Shown here: piece after piece, positions 5,413 through 12,622 of the stretch
Numbering within the stretch: the stretch's first letter is position 1
Layout: the number at the start of each line of letters is the position of its first letter
Source of the DNA: an archaeon
Lineage (GTDB): Archaea; Thermoproteota; Nitrososphaeria; Nitrososphaerales; UBA183
Direction of reading: 5' to 3'
DNA length: 15,159 nucleotides
NCBI GenBank assembly: GCA_021786335.1
Contig: JAJYNM010000019.1
Coordinates: 1 to 15,159, forward strand
Notes under the pieces: generated by a model
The model's database searches: none
The model's input: the letters and a program-made list of their open reading frames with translations, nothing else
Told to the model about the DNA's origin: nothing
Position numbers and translations under genes: made by a program

Positions 5413-6171
5413 CTAGGTCACCCTCGTCCCGTCCGTGAGGAATATGTCCGCCTTCTCTAGGCTCAGCGACCTCGACGAGAGCACCGGCCCGAACTGGAAA
5501 GACTTGCTCCGGTTGATGGGCTGACCCCCCACCAGCCTGTTGAACGGGGGCATCACAGTCAGCTTTCCCTTGCCCTTCAACTTCGACCTGTAGCCCGCCC
5601 CCTCCATCAGTTCGGCTACGTCGAATTCCGCGGTGACCCAGACAGACTCCCTCGTCCTCGACCCGAACGAGTCGCGCGTCTCGTAGGTGAAGTGTGAGTG
5701 GCCGATTACCAGGTTCCTCGTTGCAATCGCTGCCTCCGACGGCCAGGCGTGGCCGTGCGCCACCCCGATTCTGTTCTTCCCCTCCCCCAGCACCGTCCCT
5801 TGCGACGGATCCAGCTTGACCCTGGGCGGGAGCACCGTCTTGATGTTGCCATCGTGGTTTCCGGGGACCACCTCCACCGCCTCGAACAGGTCCAGCATGG
5901 TGTCGAAGAACCAGGGTATCACCCCCCAGTCTATGTCTTCCACCTTCCCGACCGTGTGCTTGACGTCCCCAAGCACGGCGAGCCTCTTCGCGCCGTAGGT
6001 GTCCGCTATCCGCTTCACCCGTTCCACCATCTTCACCGAATAGGCCGGGAGGCGGAACCCCTTCTTCGCCATCTCCTTCTCGAGCCCAAGATGCAGGTCT
6101 GAGACCAGAAGAGTCTTCGACTCAGCGGTCGAGAAGATGAGCGCCGCGTCGCCTGGGACTATCTTGAGCAA
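5413..6171 (-). CDS. Calcineurin-like metallophosphoesterase (COG1407/PdeM-like)
   Basis: This 252-residue dinuclear-metal phosphoesterase has all five motifs in order: DLHLG (25-29), GDVKH (68-72), GNHD (104-107), HGH (139-141) and GHSH (157-160). The family is the ICC-like archaeal/bacterial group whose bacterial member PdeM occurs next to Lhr helicase and DNA ligase genes in a DNA-damage context. Here it is the third gene downstream of an Lhr helicase, the same association. The start is TTG 6171, one nucleotide after the stop of the upstream gene, suggesting translational coupling. The substrate is unknown; a nucleic acid 2',3'-cyclic end or phosphodiester is a reasonable guess from the context. 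Confidence 0.9.
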   Translation of the reverse strand: MLKIVPGDAALIFSTAESKTLLVSDLHLGLEKEMAKKGFRLPAYSVKMVERVKRIADTYGAKRLAVLGDVKHTVGKVEDIDWGVIPWFFDTMLDLFEAVEVVPGNHDGNIKTVLPPRVKLDPSQGTVLGEGKNRIGVAHGHAWPSEAAIATRNLVIGHSHFTYETRDSFGSRTRESVWVTAEFDVAELMEGAGYRSKLKGKGKLTVMPPFNRLVGGQPINRSKSFQFGPVLSSRSLSLEKADIFLTDGTRVT

Positions 6172-6172
6172 G

Positions 6173-6856
6173 CTAGGCGATGAGCGGGAGCACCTGGGCG
6201 TCGACGAAGTCCTTGAACTCGGACAGCTCCATCTTGCTGAAACCGGTGAGTATGCAGTTCCTGGTCAGCCCGAACACATAGCCGTAGGCCTTGCTCTTGA
6301 AGACTATGTACCACAGTTTCCCATGGGTCAAATAGTCACTGTAAAGGCTGGTGTTGCCGAGCTCGGCGCCGTAGAGCGAAAGCTTGGTGATGTTCGGCAG
6401 GTCCACTTCCGAATAGAATATCACCTTGGTGTCCTCGAAGTTGGCTTCGTGGAACTTCCTCAGGGTCTCGGGGTCGATCCTGGCTTCCACCACTTGGCCG
6501 AGGCTCATGAACACCGCCTTGCTCATCTCGTTCGCGATGTTGTTCGCCCTGCTCTTCTTATCGTAGACCGTCAGGAACATCCTGTCCTTGTGCATGCTGA
6601 AGGCGAAGGGGGCTTCGTAGGTCCGCGGGACCGGGACAGGCTCCCCACGGTGCGGGACCACGAAGACCGAGTCGAAGGAGAACTTGCCCTCCAGGGACCC
6701 CTTCCCCTCGCTCAGATCGGTGATTTCAGATACAAGCTTGAACTCCTTGTCTTCGACGCTCGTCTCAGTCTCTATCCTGAACGACTTCAGCTTGTCAGCC
6801 AGCGTGTCGAGCTCGTAGTTCTCCCTCACGAGGAAGACCTTCCCTGCTAGAACCAA
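6173..6856 (-). CDS. Unrecognised protein in the Lhr operon
   Basis: I do not recognise this 227-residue protein. It is soluble, with no signal peptide or membrane segment, and alternates predicted strands and helices. The N-terminal half is acidic with short beta-like runs (FDSVFVVPHRGEPVPVPRTY). The middle contains a helix-rich part (residues about 95-135) and the C-terminal half has aromatic strands (KLWYIVFKSKAYGYVFGL). There is one cysteine, near the C-terminus. It lies 36 nt downstream of the Lhr stop and 1 nt upstream of the phosphoesterase start, so it is probably co-expressed and may be an accessory factor of either. The start is TTG 6856; no strong ribosome site precedes it. Confidence 0.72.
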   Translation of the reverse strand: MVLAGKVFLVRENYELDTLADKLKSFRIETETSVEDKEFKLVSEITDLSEGKGSLEGKFSFDSVFVVPHRGEPVPVPRTYEAPFAFSMHKDRMFLTVYDKKSRANNIANEMSKAVFMSLGQVVEARIDPETLRKFHEANFEDTKVIFYSEVDLPNITKLSLYGAELGNTSLYSDYLTHGKLWYIVFKSKAYGYVFGLTRNCILTGFSKMELSEFKDFVDAQVLPLIA

Positions 6857-6892
6857 TCTGGCCTGACCCCAGTGTCTCCTGTTAATGACTTT

Positions 6893-9736
6893 TCAGTTGC
6901 CCCAGTACTGCCTGGTGGTGACGAAGCGTATCTTTGCCTCGAGCAGATCCCCATAGAACGCCTCTTCGTCGTCGTGCATCTCAGCCAGAATCCTAGATGC
7001 CGTCTGTGGCCCTATCCCGTAGACCGTCTGGGCAACCACGGCTTTCTTCCCATATGAGAGGACGAGGTCAGCCCCCCTCCTGGCCCTGGCCAGCTCGGAC
7101 CTCTCTTCGTCGTTGAGCGGCGCCTTCATCTCTCTCTTTTTCACGAGGTCGGTCAGCTTGGCCGTCCCCCAGTAGCAGGGCACCAGCAACCCCGAGCCGC
7201 AGGCGCCGCATCGGGGCTCCTCCGGGATGTCTCCGACCTTGGTCTGCCCCTGGTCCGCACCGCACTTCACACATAGGAGGCTCACCTCGGTGCCGAATAT
7301 GCTCGCCTTCATCCTCTGGTATGACGACCTGCCGAGGGAGTCGGGGGCGACCGCCTCCGGGACCTCAAGGTACCTGTAGAGGAGGCTGTAGGCGATGGGG
7401 GTCGGCCTGTCTCTCGCCTGATAGGCGTCCACCGCTATCCCCCCGTCGGCGACCTCCACCAGGATTTGCTTCCCCCTTTCAATGTCGATGAGGTCTCTCC
7501 CTGTCTCCTGCAACGCCTCCTCGAAGATGGGGGTCTTCTCGAACCTCGTCGGGAGCGAGCACAGGTTCGGGTGTGCGATGAGCTTCCCCCGTTTCAGGGC
7601 GCCGAACCGCTCTGCCACGAACTTTACCCTGGCCGGGAACGGGAAGTTCCTCTGGGCGGCCACCGCGTAGGTCCTTTCCAGCTGTTCCGGGGTCAGCCCC
7701 ATCAGCTCCTTCGCCATCGCCTTGAGGTCGAGCTCCTCGGTGTCCGTCGTGAGCTCCATCAGCAGCCGATAACCGTCGAGCCACCAGACCCTGACCAGCC
7801 CCCGCCTCGAAAGCACTTCCTCGAACACGTAGGCGAACGTCCGGTTCACCGACTCTCCGAAGCAGAGGTGTACGATTAGGTACTTCCCGAACCCTTCGAA
7901 GAGTACCAGCTTGTCCGACGGTACCGGGGCTCCCATCTTCTTGTGTTCGGCGATCTGGTCGACCACCAGCGCCCGCGCAGCCTCCTCTCCAGGGATCTTC
8001 TTCTCGACCGACTCCACGGCCTCGTTCCCCCGGTCGAGGGCTTCTGAAATCTCCCTCCTCAACCGCCCCGTCTCGGCCGCAAGTTCGTATGGTATCGGCA
8101 GCATCTCCCCGTCCCACCCCGGCACGGCAGCAAGGGGGTCCTCGACGGGGGTGACGTAGATCTTCCTGTCGTCAGCTATCTGCTCTATCTGCCAGACCTT
8201 GCCCTTGATGATGAAATGGACTCCCACCTTCGCCCTGAGGAGGACGAACTCCTCGCCGAGTATCCCGACGGTCTGGTTGGTGGAGACGTCGACCACCAGG
8301 TAACGGGTCTCGTCCGGGATCATTGATAGGTTCTCGTAATAGTATTCCCGGGTGAGCCTCGTCCTCACGAGTGTCTTGCCGTCGAATCTAATCTTCCCGA
8401 GCTCGGAGAGATAGCTCGCCGTGCGGAAGAACGCGTCTTCAGTCAGGCTCATGAACGGGGCTGCCTTCCTGATCTCGGCCAGCATCCTGCCTGGCTCCAT
8501 AGCCTCGAAGTCCATAAGGTAGCCTGCGATCTGGTGCGCCAGAACGTCCAGGGAGTTCACGTAGGGGCGGGTCGGTTCGATCCTCCCCCTGTTCGCAGAG
8601 TTTATGCCGGCCGACGACTCCAGTATGTCGTCTGCCGACACGGTCACCAGGACCCCCTTCGACACCTTTCCGAGCCTGTGGCCGCTCCTGCCGACGCGCT
8701 GGACCAAGCTTGTCACCTGCCTCGGAGACATGTACTGCACCACCAGGTCGACCAAGCCGACGTCTATGCCAAGCTCTAGGGTGCTGGTGCAGACGAGCGC
8801 CTTCAGTTCGCCAGACTTAAATGCCCGTTCGACCCTTTCTCGCTCCTCCCTTGGAAGCGAGCCGTGGTGTACCCCCACGTCGCTCCTCAGCCTCGCGAAC
8901 TTCTCGCCCATCATCTCGGCAAGGGTCCTGCTGTTGACGAAGATCAGGGTCGATGTGTGCCCGTCGATCAGGGAGTTTATCCTGGAGAGCCTTGCCGCGA
9001 GGTCGGGAGCGGAGTACGTCTCCTTCGCGGCCGACTGGCTCGACGGATCGGGGACGGGGTATTCGATGGCGTACGAGAACTCCTTGGGGGCGTCCGCCTT
9101 CACCAGAGTCCTAGGCCGGCTCCCGAAGAGGAAGGCGGCTGCTACATCGGGGGTCCCAATCGTAGCAGAAAGCGCGACGAGCTGGAAGTCAGGCGAGACC
9201 TCCCTGAGCCGCTGAAGACCCACACAGAGCTGGACCCCACGTTTGCTCTCTACAAGGTTGTGCAGTTCGTCGACGACGACGGCCTTCAGGTGGGAGAGGT
9301 TCTCCCTCATCCTTCTCCCGGGGAGGACGGCCTGAAGGGTCTCGGGCGTCGTTACCAACACATCAGGAGGGTGCGCCGATTGCCTTGCCCTCTGCGTCTG
9401 GGGAGTGTCGCCGTGCCTTATGTCCACCGTCAGCCCGAGCTTAGCGCACCATCCCTGGAGCCTCTTCAGCATGTCCCTGTTCAGGGCTCTCATCGGCGTG
9501 ATATAGAGGAGAGAGATGCCCTCCCCGTGCCCCTCGCGCACCAGCCTGCTCAGCAGCGGGAGGAGGGCCGCTTCGGTCTTCCCTGACCCGGTCGGGGCCA
9601 CCACCAGTACATCCTTCCTTCTGGCGATGAGTGGCCACGCCTTCACCTGCGGGGGGGTCGGATCCCTAATGTCGGTGTCAGCCAGAAACTCCCTCACAGC
9701 CGGCGCGAGGGACTCGAACGCTTTCTCGTTGGGCAA
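6893..9736 (-). CDS. Lhr-family superfamily 2 helicase, complete (about 947 aa)
   Basis: ATP-dependent 3'-5' DNA translocase/helicase of the large Lhr type. From the TTG start: Walker A APTGSGKT (47-54), motif Ic-like TTPETL, motif II DELH (156-159), motif III SAT (190-192), HHGSLPRE, motif V STLELGIDVG (318-327) and motif VI QRVGRSGHRLG (346-356). The remaining ~550 residues hold the winged-helix and Lhr-core domains, a four-cysteine zinc site (C822, C825, C843, C846) and a terminal helix-hairpin-helix (YGIGPQTASRIL). The ORF continues to 9901, but TATA TTAAAT at 9761-9766 predicts transcription starting near TTG 9736, so the first 55 codons are discarded. It heads an operon with the unknown protein and phosphoesterase, and is divergent from the SMC operon. 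Confidence 0.93.
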   Translation of the reverse strand: MPNEKAFESLAPAVREFLADTDIRDPTPPQVKAWPLIARRKDVLVVAPTGSGKTEAALLPLLSRLVREGHGEGISLLYITPMRALNRDMLKRLQGWCAKLGLTVDIRHGDTPQTQRARQSAHPPDVLVTTPETLQAVLPGRRMRENLSHLKAVVVDELHNLVESKRGVQLCVGLQRLREVSPDFQLVALSATIGTPDVAAAFLFGSRPRTLVKADAPKEFSYAIEYPVPDPSSQSAAKETYSAPDLAARLSRINSLIDGHTSTLIFVNSRTLAEMMGEKFARLRSDVGVHHGSLPREERERVERAFKSGELKALVCTSTLELGIDVGLVDLVVQYMSPRQVTSLVQRVGRSGHRLGKVSKGVLVTVSADDILESSAGINSANRGRIEPTRPYVNSLDVLAHQIAGYLMDFEAMEPGRMLAEIRKAAPFMSLTEDAFFRTASYLSELGKIRFDGKTLVRTRLTREYYYENLSMIPDETRYLVVDVSTNQTVGILGEEFVLLRAKVGVHFIIKGKVWQIEQIADDRKIYVTPVEDPLAAVPGWDGEMLPIPYELAAETGRLRREISEALDRGNEAVESVEKKIPGEEAARALVVDQIAEHKKMGAPVPSDKLVLFEGFGKYLIVHLCFGESVNRTFAYVFEEVLSRRGLVRVWWLDGYRLLMELTTDTEELDLKAMAKELMGLTPEQLERTYAVAAQRNFPFPARVKFVAERFGALKRGKLIAHPNLCSLPTRFEKTPIFEEALQETGRDLIDIERGKQILVEVADGGIAVDAYQARDRPTPIAYSLLYRYLEVPEAVAPDSLGRSSYQRMKASIFGTEVSLLCVKCGADQGQTKVGDIPEEPRCGACGSGLLVPCYWGTAKLTDLVKKREMKAPLNDEERSELARARRGADLVLSYGKKAVVAQTVYGIGPQTASRILAEMHDDEEAFYGDLLEAKIRFVTTRQYWGN

Positions 9737-9760
9737 ACACCTTCCGGAGGGCTCCCGCCG

Positions 9761-9767
9761 ATTTAAG
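9761..9767 (-). promoter_or_regulatory. TATA box of the complete lhr gene
   Basis: CTTAAAT on the minus strand, centred about 28 nt before TTG 9736, gives a leaderless transcript. This decides the start of the helicase. Confidence 0.5.
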
Positions 9768-9795
9768 GAGTAGCGAGAGAGGGGTGGCCGAAAGT

Positions 9796-9802
9796 GAATA
9801 TC
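9796..9802 (+). promoter_or_regulatory. Weak TATA-like element of the SMC operon
   Basis: GAATATC lies about 28 nt before ATG 9827, the right spacing for a leaderless start. It is a poor match to box A but the only candidate in the 90-nt divergent gap between lhr and smc. Confidence 0.3.
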
Positions 9803-9826
9803 GGCTTCGCGGTCAGCAATGTCTAA

Positions 9827-11863
9827 ATGCGCCCAGGGTTCGCGCAGCCTGTAAGCTTGTCCCGCCGCGTCAAAGAGGTCTCCCAGGAGAGGCCATCCCA
9901 TCTCACGACCGTCAAGGAGATCATCCTTGAGAACTTCATGAGTTACGAATATGCCAGGATCCCCCTCCGTGAAGGGCTGAACCTGATAGTCGGTCCCAAC
10001 GGGGCAGGCAAGTCCTCGGTGCTTCTGGCGATTTCAGTCGCCTTAGGCCAAGCGTACACCGAGCGCTCCCGGAAGCTTTCGGACCTCATCCGAAGGGGCA
10101 AAGAGATAGCCCGGGTCTCCCTCGTCTTTGACAACTCCGCGAAGGCAGGCCACAGGCCGATACCATATTCGAAGTCCGACACGTTCATGCTGAGCCGCTA
10201 CCTCAGGCGTGACGGTTCCTACTGGTTCGAGGCAGACTACAAGGAGATTGATAAGAGCGAAGTGGTCAGGCTGCTCCGCGAGTTCGGCATCAACCCCGAC
10301 AACCTGCTGATCATAATGCACCAGGGGATGATCGAAGAGCTGGGCGCCGTCACCCCCCAGGAAAGGCTGAGGATGGTCGAGGAAGCGGTCGGATTCTCGG
10401 AGTACAGGCAGAGGATTCTGCTCGCCGAACAGGAGCTAAGCGGCCTCGTCGGGGAGGAGAGCTCACTCCTTCAGCTGATCGACAACGCCAACCAGGCGCT
10501 GGAATACTGGAAGCAGGTGTACGACCGCTATCAGGAGAAGAGGAAGCAGGTCGAGCACAGAGACCTCCTTTCCAAGGAGCTCCTGTGGAGCACTGAAGCC
10601 AAGCTGAGCAAAGCGCTCCAGGTGGCCGAGGAGAAGATCATGTCGAAGACCAGAGCGCTGGAGGATTTGAAGTCCCAGCAGGCCGAGGTGACGGCCGACG
10701 CCGAGCAGACGCACCAGAATCTGCTCGACAAGCAGGTCGAGCTCAGGAAGCTGTACTACGCGCTCATAAGGGCGGAGTCAGAGAAGGCAAAGGACGAATC
10801 GGCAAGGGATGCCTATCGTTCTATAAAGGAGGACATGGCGGGGCTCTCGAACACCATAGACGAGCTCCTGGCCAAGGGCGGGGACAAGAGCGGGAAGAGG
10901 CTGAAGGACCTGGCCGAATACGTCGAGAAAAAGGGGGAGGCCGCAGAAGAAGACGCGAAGCGCAGGAGGGGGGAGCTCGACAGGGAGGTGTCTTCGCTCC
11001 AGCCGGAGATCACCAGGACCGAGGAGCTGATCAAACGGACCACTGACAGCTACATCTCGTTCAGGGTGAAGGCGGAGGTACTGACATACAAAATCAGGGT
11101 GACCGAGTCAGATCTTCACGACCTCGAGCGGAGCGCCAAGGAGTACAGGTCCGAGCTGGACAAGCTCGCGCCCGACCTGGAGAACGCAGGTGCAAGGATG
11201 GAGACCGTCAGGCAGCCCTACGAAGTGTCAGAGGAACTGAAGCTGGTCTCGGCCCACATCCAGAAGATGCAGGACGTCCCGGACGACGCTGAGAAGATCT
11301 ACAACGACTATTCCGGGAACATCGAGGAGCTCAAGGTCAAGCTTGCCAAGCTCCAGGATAACAAGAAGTCGATGCTCGTGGAGCTCGGGTCGCGCAAGGA
11401 AGTCTGGAAGAAGGCGATGGAGGACCTTGTAGAGACGGTGGATCCCGCTTACCAGGCGGTGCTCTCGGCCGCCGACGCCAGCGGGTTCATCAAGCTCGAG
11501 CAGGCCGACGCCATCGAGGATGCCGGGTTCGACCTCTACGTGGGGTTCCGAGGCGGCGCGCCCTCCACCCTCGACCCGTTCACGCAGAGCGGAGGCGAAC
11601 GGTCGGTGGCGCTGATGGCTTTTCTCCTGTCGCTGCAGGCGAGGATCGTCTCTCCCCTGAGGGCGCTCGACGAGTTCGACATACACATGGACCCCAAAAA
11701 CAGGGAGGCAATGTTCAAGATGATACTCTCTCAGATGAAGCAGAGAGAAGCGTCACAATACATCGTGATAACCCCCTCCATCCTCACCGTATTCGACAAG
11801 AGCGCCCACGTCATAACTGTCCAGGCAGTGCACGGCGGGTCAGAGGTCAAGGAGCTGAAGTGA
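9827..11863 (+). CDS. Short SMC ATPase resembling Smc5/Smc6
   Basis: This 678-residue ABC-type ATPase belongs to the SMC/Rad50 class. Residues 27-200 form the N-lobe: TTVKEIILENFMSYEYARI, Walker A GPNGAGKS (56-63), Q-loop MHQG (164-167) and PQERLRMVEEAVG. Coiled coils follow at about 195-350 and 357-535, broken only by GGDKSG (351-356). The C-lobe has VGFRGG, signature QSGGERS (587-593), Walker B SPLRALDE (catalytic E616) and D-loop region FDIHMD. QSGGERS-VALMAFLLSLQ and SPLRALDEFDIHMD recall Smc5 and Smc6 rather than canonical SMC. No hinge domain and no cysteine (hence no Rad50 hook) is present. ATG 9827 or TTG 9857 could start it. It heads an operon with a kleisin- and a Kite-like gene. 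Confidence 0.88.
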   Translation: MRPGFAQPVSLSRRVKEVSQERPSHLTTVKEIILENFMSYEYARIPLREGLNLIVGPNGAGKSSVLLAISVALGQAYTERSRKLSDLIRRGKEIARVSLVFDNSAKAGHRPIPYSKSDTFMLSRYLRRDGSYWFEADYKEIDKSEVVRLLREFGINPDNLLIIMHQGMIEELGAVTPQERLRMVEEAVGFSEYRQRILLAEQELSGLVGEESSLLQLIDNANQALEYWKQVYDRYQEKRKQVEHRDLLSKELLWSTEAKLSKALQVAEEKIMSKTRALEDLKSQQAEVTADAEQTHQNLLDKQVELRKLYYALIRAESEKAKDESARDAYRSIKEDMAGLSNTIDELLAKGGDKSGKRLKDLAEYVEKKGEAAEEDAKRRRGELDREVSSLQPEITRTEELIKRTTDSYISFRVKAEVLTYKIRVTESDLHDLERSAKEYRSELDKLAPDLENAGARMETVRQPYEVSEELKLVSAHIQKMQDVPDDAEKIYNDYSGNIEELKVKLAKLQDNKKSMLVELGSRKEVWKKAMEDLVETVDPAYQAVLSAADASGFIKLEQADAIEDAGFDLYVGFRGGAPSTLDPFTQSGGERSVALMAFLLSLQARIVSPLRALDEFDIHMDPKNREAMFKMILSQMKQREASQYIVITPSILTVFDKSAHVITVQAVHGGSEVKELK

Positions 11864-12622
11864 GTGGAACAGACGAAGCTCGACGACTATCTGAGGGTGA
11901 TAGAGCTCTGCCGTGACGTGGAGACGAGCAGCGCCAACCCCTTCGACGTAGACATCAGGGAGAAGATACTGCTCCTGAAGCAGCGCCTCCCCGAGTTGAA
12001 GTTCCTCGGTGAGTTGCTCGTCGACTCGGAAGCGATGCTCGAGCTCGCCCAGATAGTGAAGCTCCAGGACCAGTGGCTTAAGCAGAGGGCCAGCGCCCTC
12101 TACATAGACCCGCTGCTCATCCAACTGAAGCTGAAGCTACTCCACAAGGAGACCCTTTCGGAGGCGTTCGTGAAGAGCTGGCACCCGATCGCCCAGGTGG
12201 ACCAGCTGTCCTCCCGCGGGCTCGAGAAGGCCTTCGTCTACTGGCGCGAGCTGACCCCCATGTCGGAGCGCTTCAAGAACCAGTTCGGCACATACGGGAT
12301 CATCCCCGGAGTCGTAGAATATTCAGACCTGGTCAGCCTCGGCGTCTTCACCGCTGAAGAGTTTGAACTCGGTCTGACCCGCCTCTACGACGAGCTCCTT
12401 CAAAAGTCAAACGGCGAATGGTTGGACTACCGCGAGTTCATAGAGGGCGAAAGCTATGGGGCCAAGGTCAGGAGGGCGTACATGCTCGCCTTCCTCATAA
12501 GCGAGGGGAGGGCGCTGCTGAAGACCGAGCCCCTCACCGGGAAGATCTGGACGATGGCGCTCGCCGAGAGGGTAAAGGGGACCCCGAAGTCGGTGGCCAT
12601 CTCGATTACGGGGGACAGCTGA
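11864..12622 (+). CDS. Probable kleisin subunit (ScpA/Nse4-like)
   Basis: This 252-residue protein starts at GTG 11864, immediately after the SMC stop codon, so it is translationally coupled. It is mostly helical. Residues 20-92 (NPFDVDIREKI, LKFLGELLVDSEAMLELAQI, QRASALYIDPLLI) look like the ScpA-type N-terminal helical bundle that binds the SMC neck. A middle region (95-195) would span to the other head. Residues 200-240 (RRAYMLAFLISEGRALLKTE, LTGKIWTMAL) fit the C-terminal winged helix with its two-stranded wing that caps the second SMC head. Position between an SMC and a tandem winged-helix gene is the classic kleisin place. The assignment rests on weak pattern similarity plus context, not a firm motif. 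Confidence 0.65.
   Translation: MEQTKLDDYLRVIELCRDVETSSANPFDVDIREKILLLKQRLPELKFLGELLVDSEAMLELAQIVKLQDQWLKQRASALYIDPLLIQLKLKLLHKETLSEAFVKSWHPIAQVDQLSSRGLEKAFVYWRELTPMSERFKNQFGTYGIIPGVVEYSDLVSLGVFTAEEFELGLTRLYDELLQKSNGEWLDYREFIEGESYGAKVRRAYMLAFLISEGRALLKTEPLTGKIWTMALAERVKGTPKSVAISITGDS

Noticed and set aside
6137..6850. 237-codon plus-strand frame opposite the unknown protein
   Set aside because: The minus-strand frame has more protein-like composition, lies in operon spacing and ends cleanly before the phosphoesterase start; the plus-strand peptide is a complementary shadow rich in L, V, E, H and G.
8864..9586. 240-codon plus-strand frame inside the first lhr
   Set aside because: A shadow of the helicase motifs on the opposite strand; no start signal and low-complexity composition.
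9827..11863. Rad50 or RecN identity for the SMC-like ATPase
   Set aside because: There is no CxxC zinc hook (no cysteine at all), no mre11/herA/nurA neighbours, and the signature and Walker B blocks fit Smc5/6 better than RecN.
12418..12621. Upstream extension of the Kite-like frame
   Set aside because: It lies within the kleisin-like gene in another frame; the ATG at 12622 overlapping the preceding stop is the natural coupled start.
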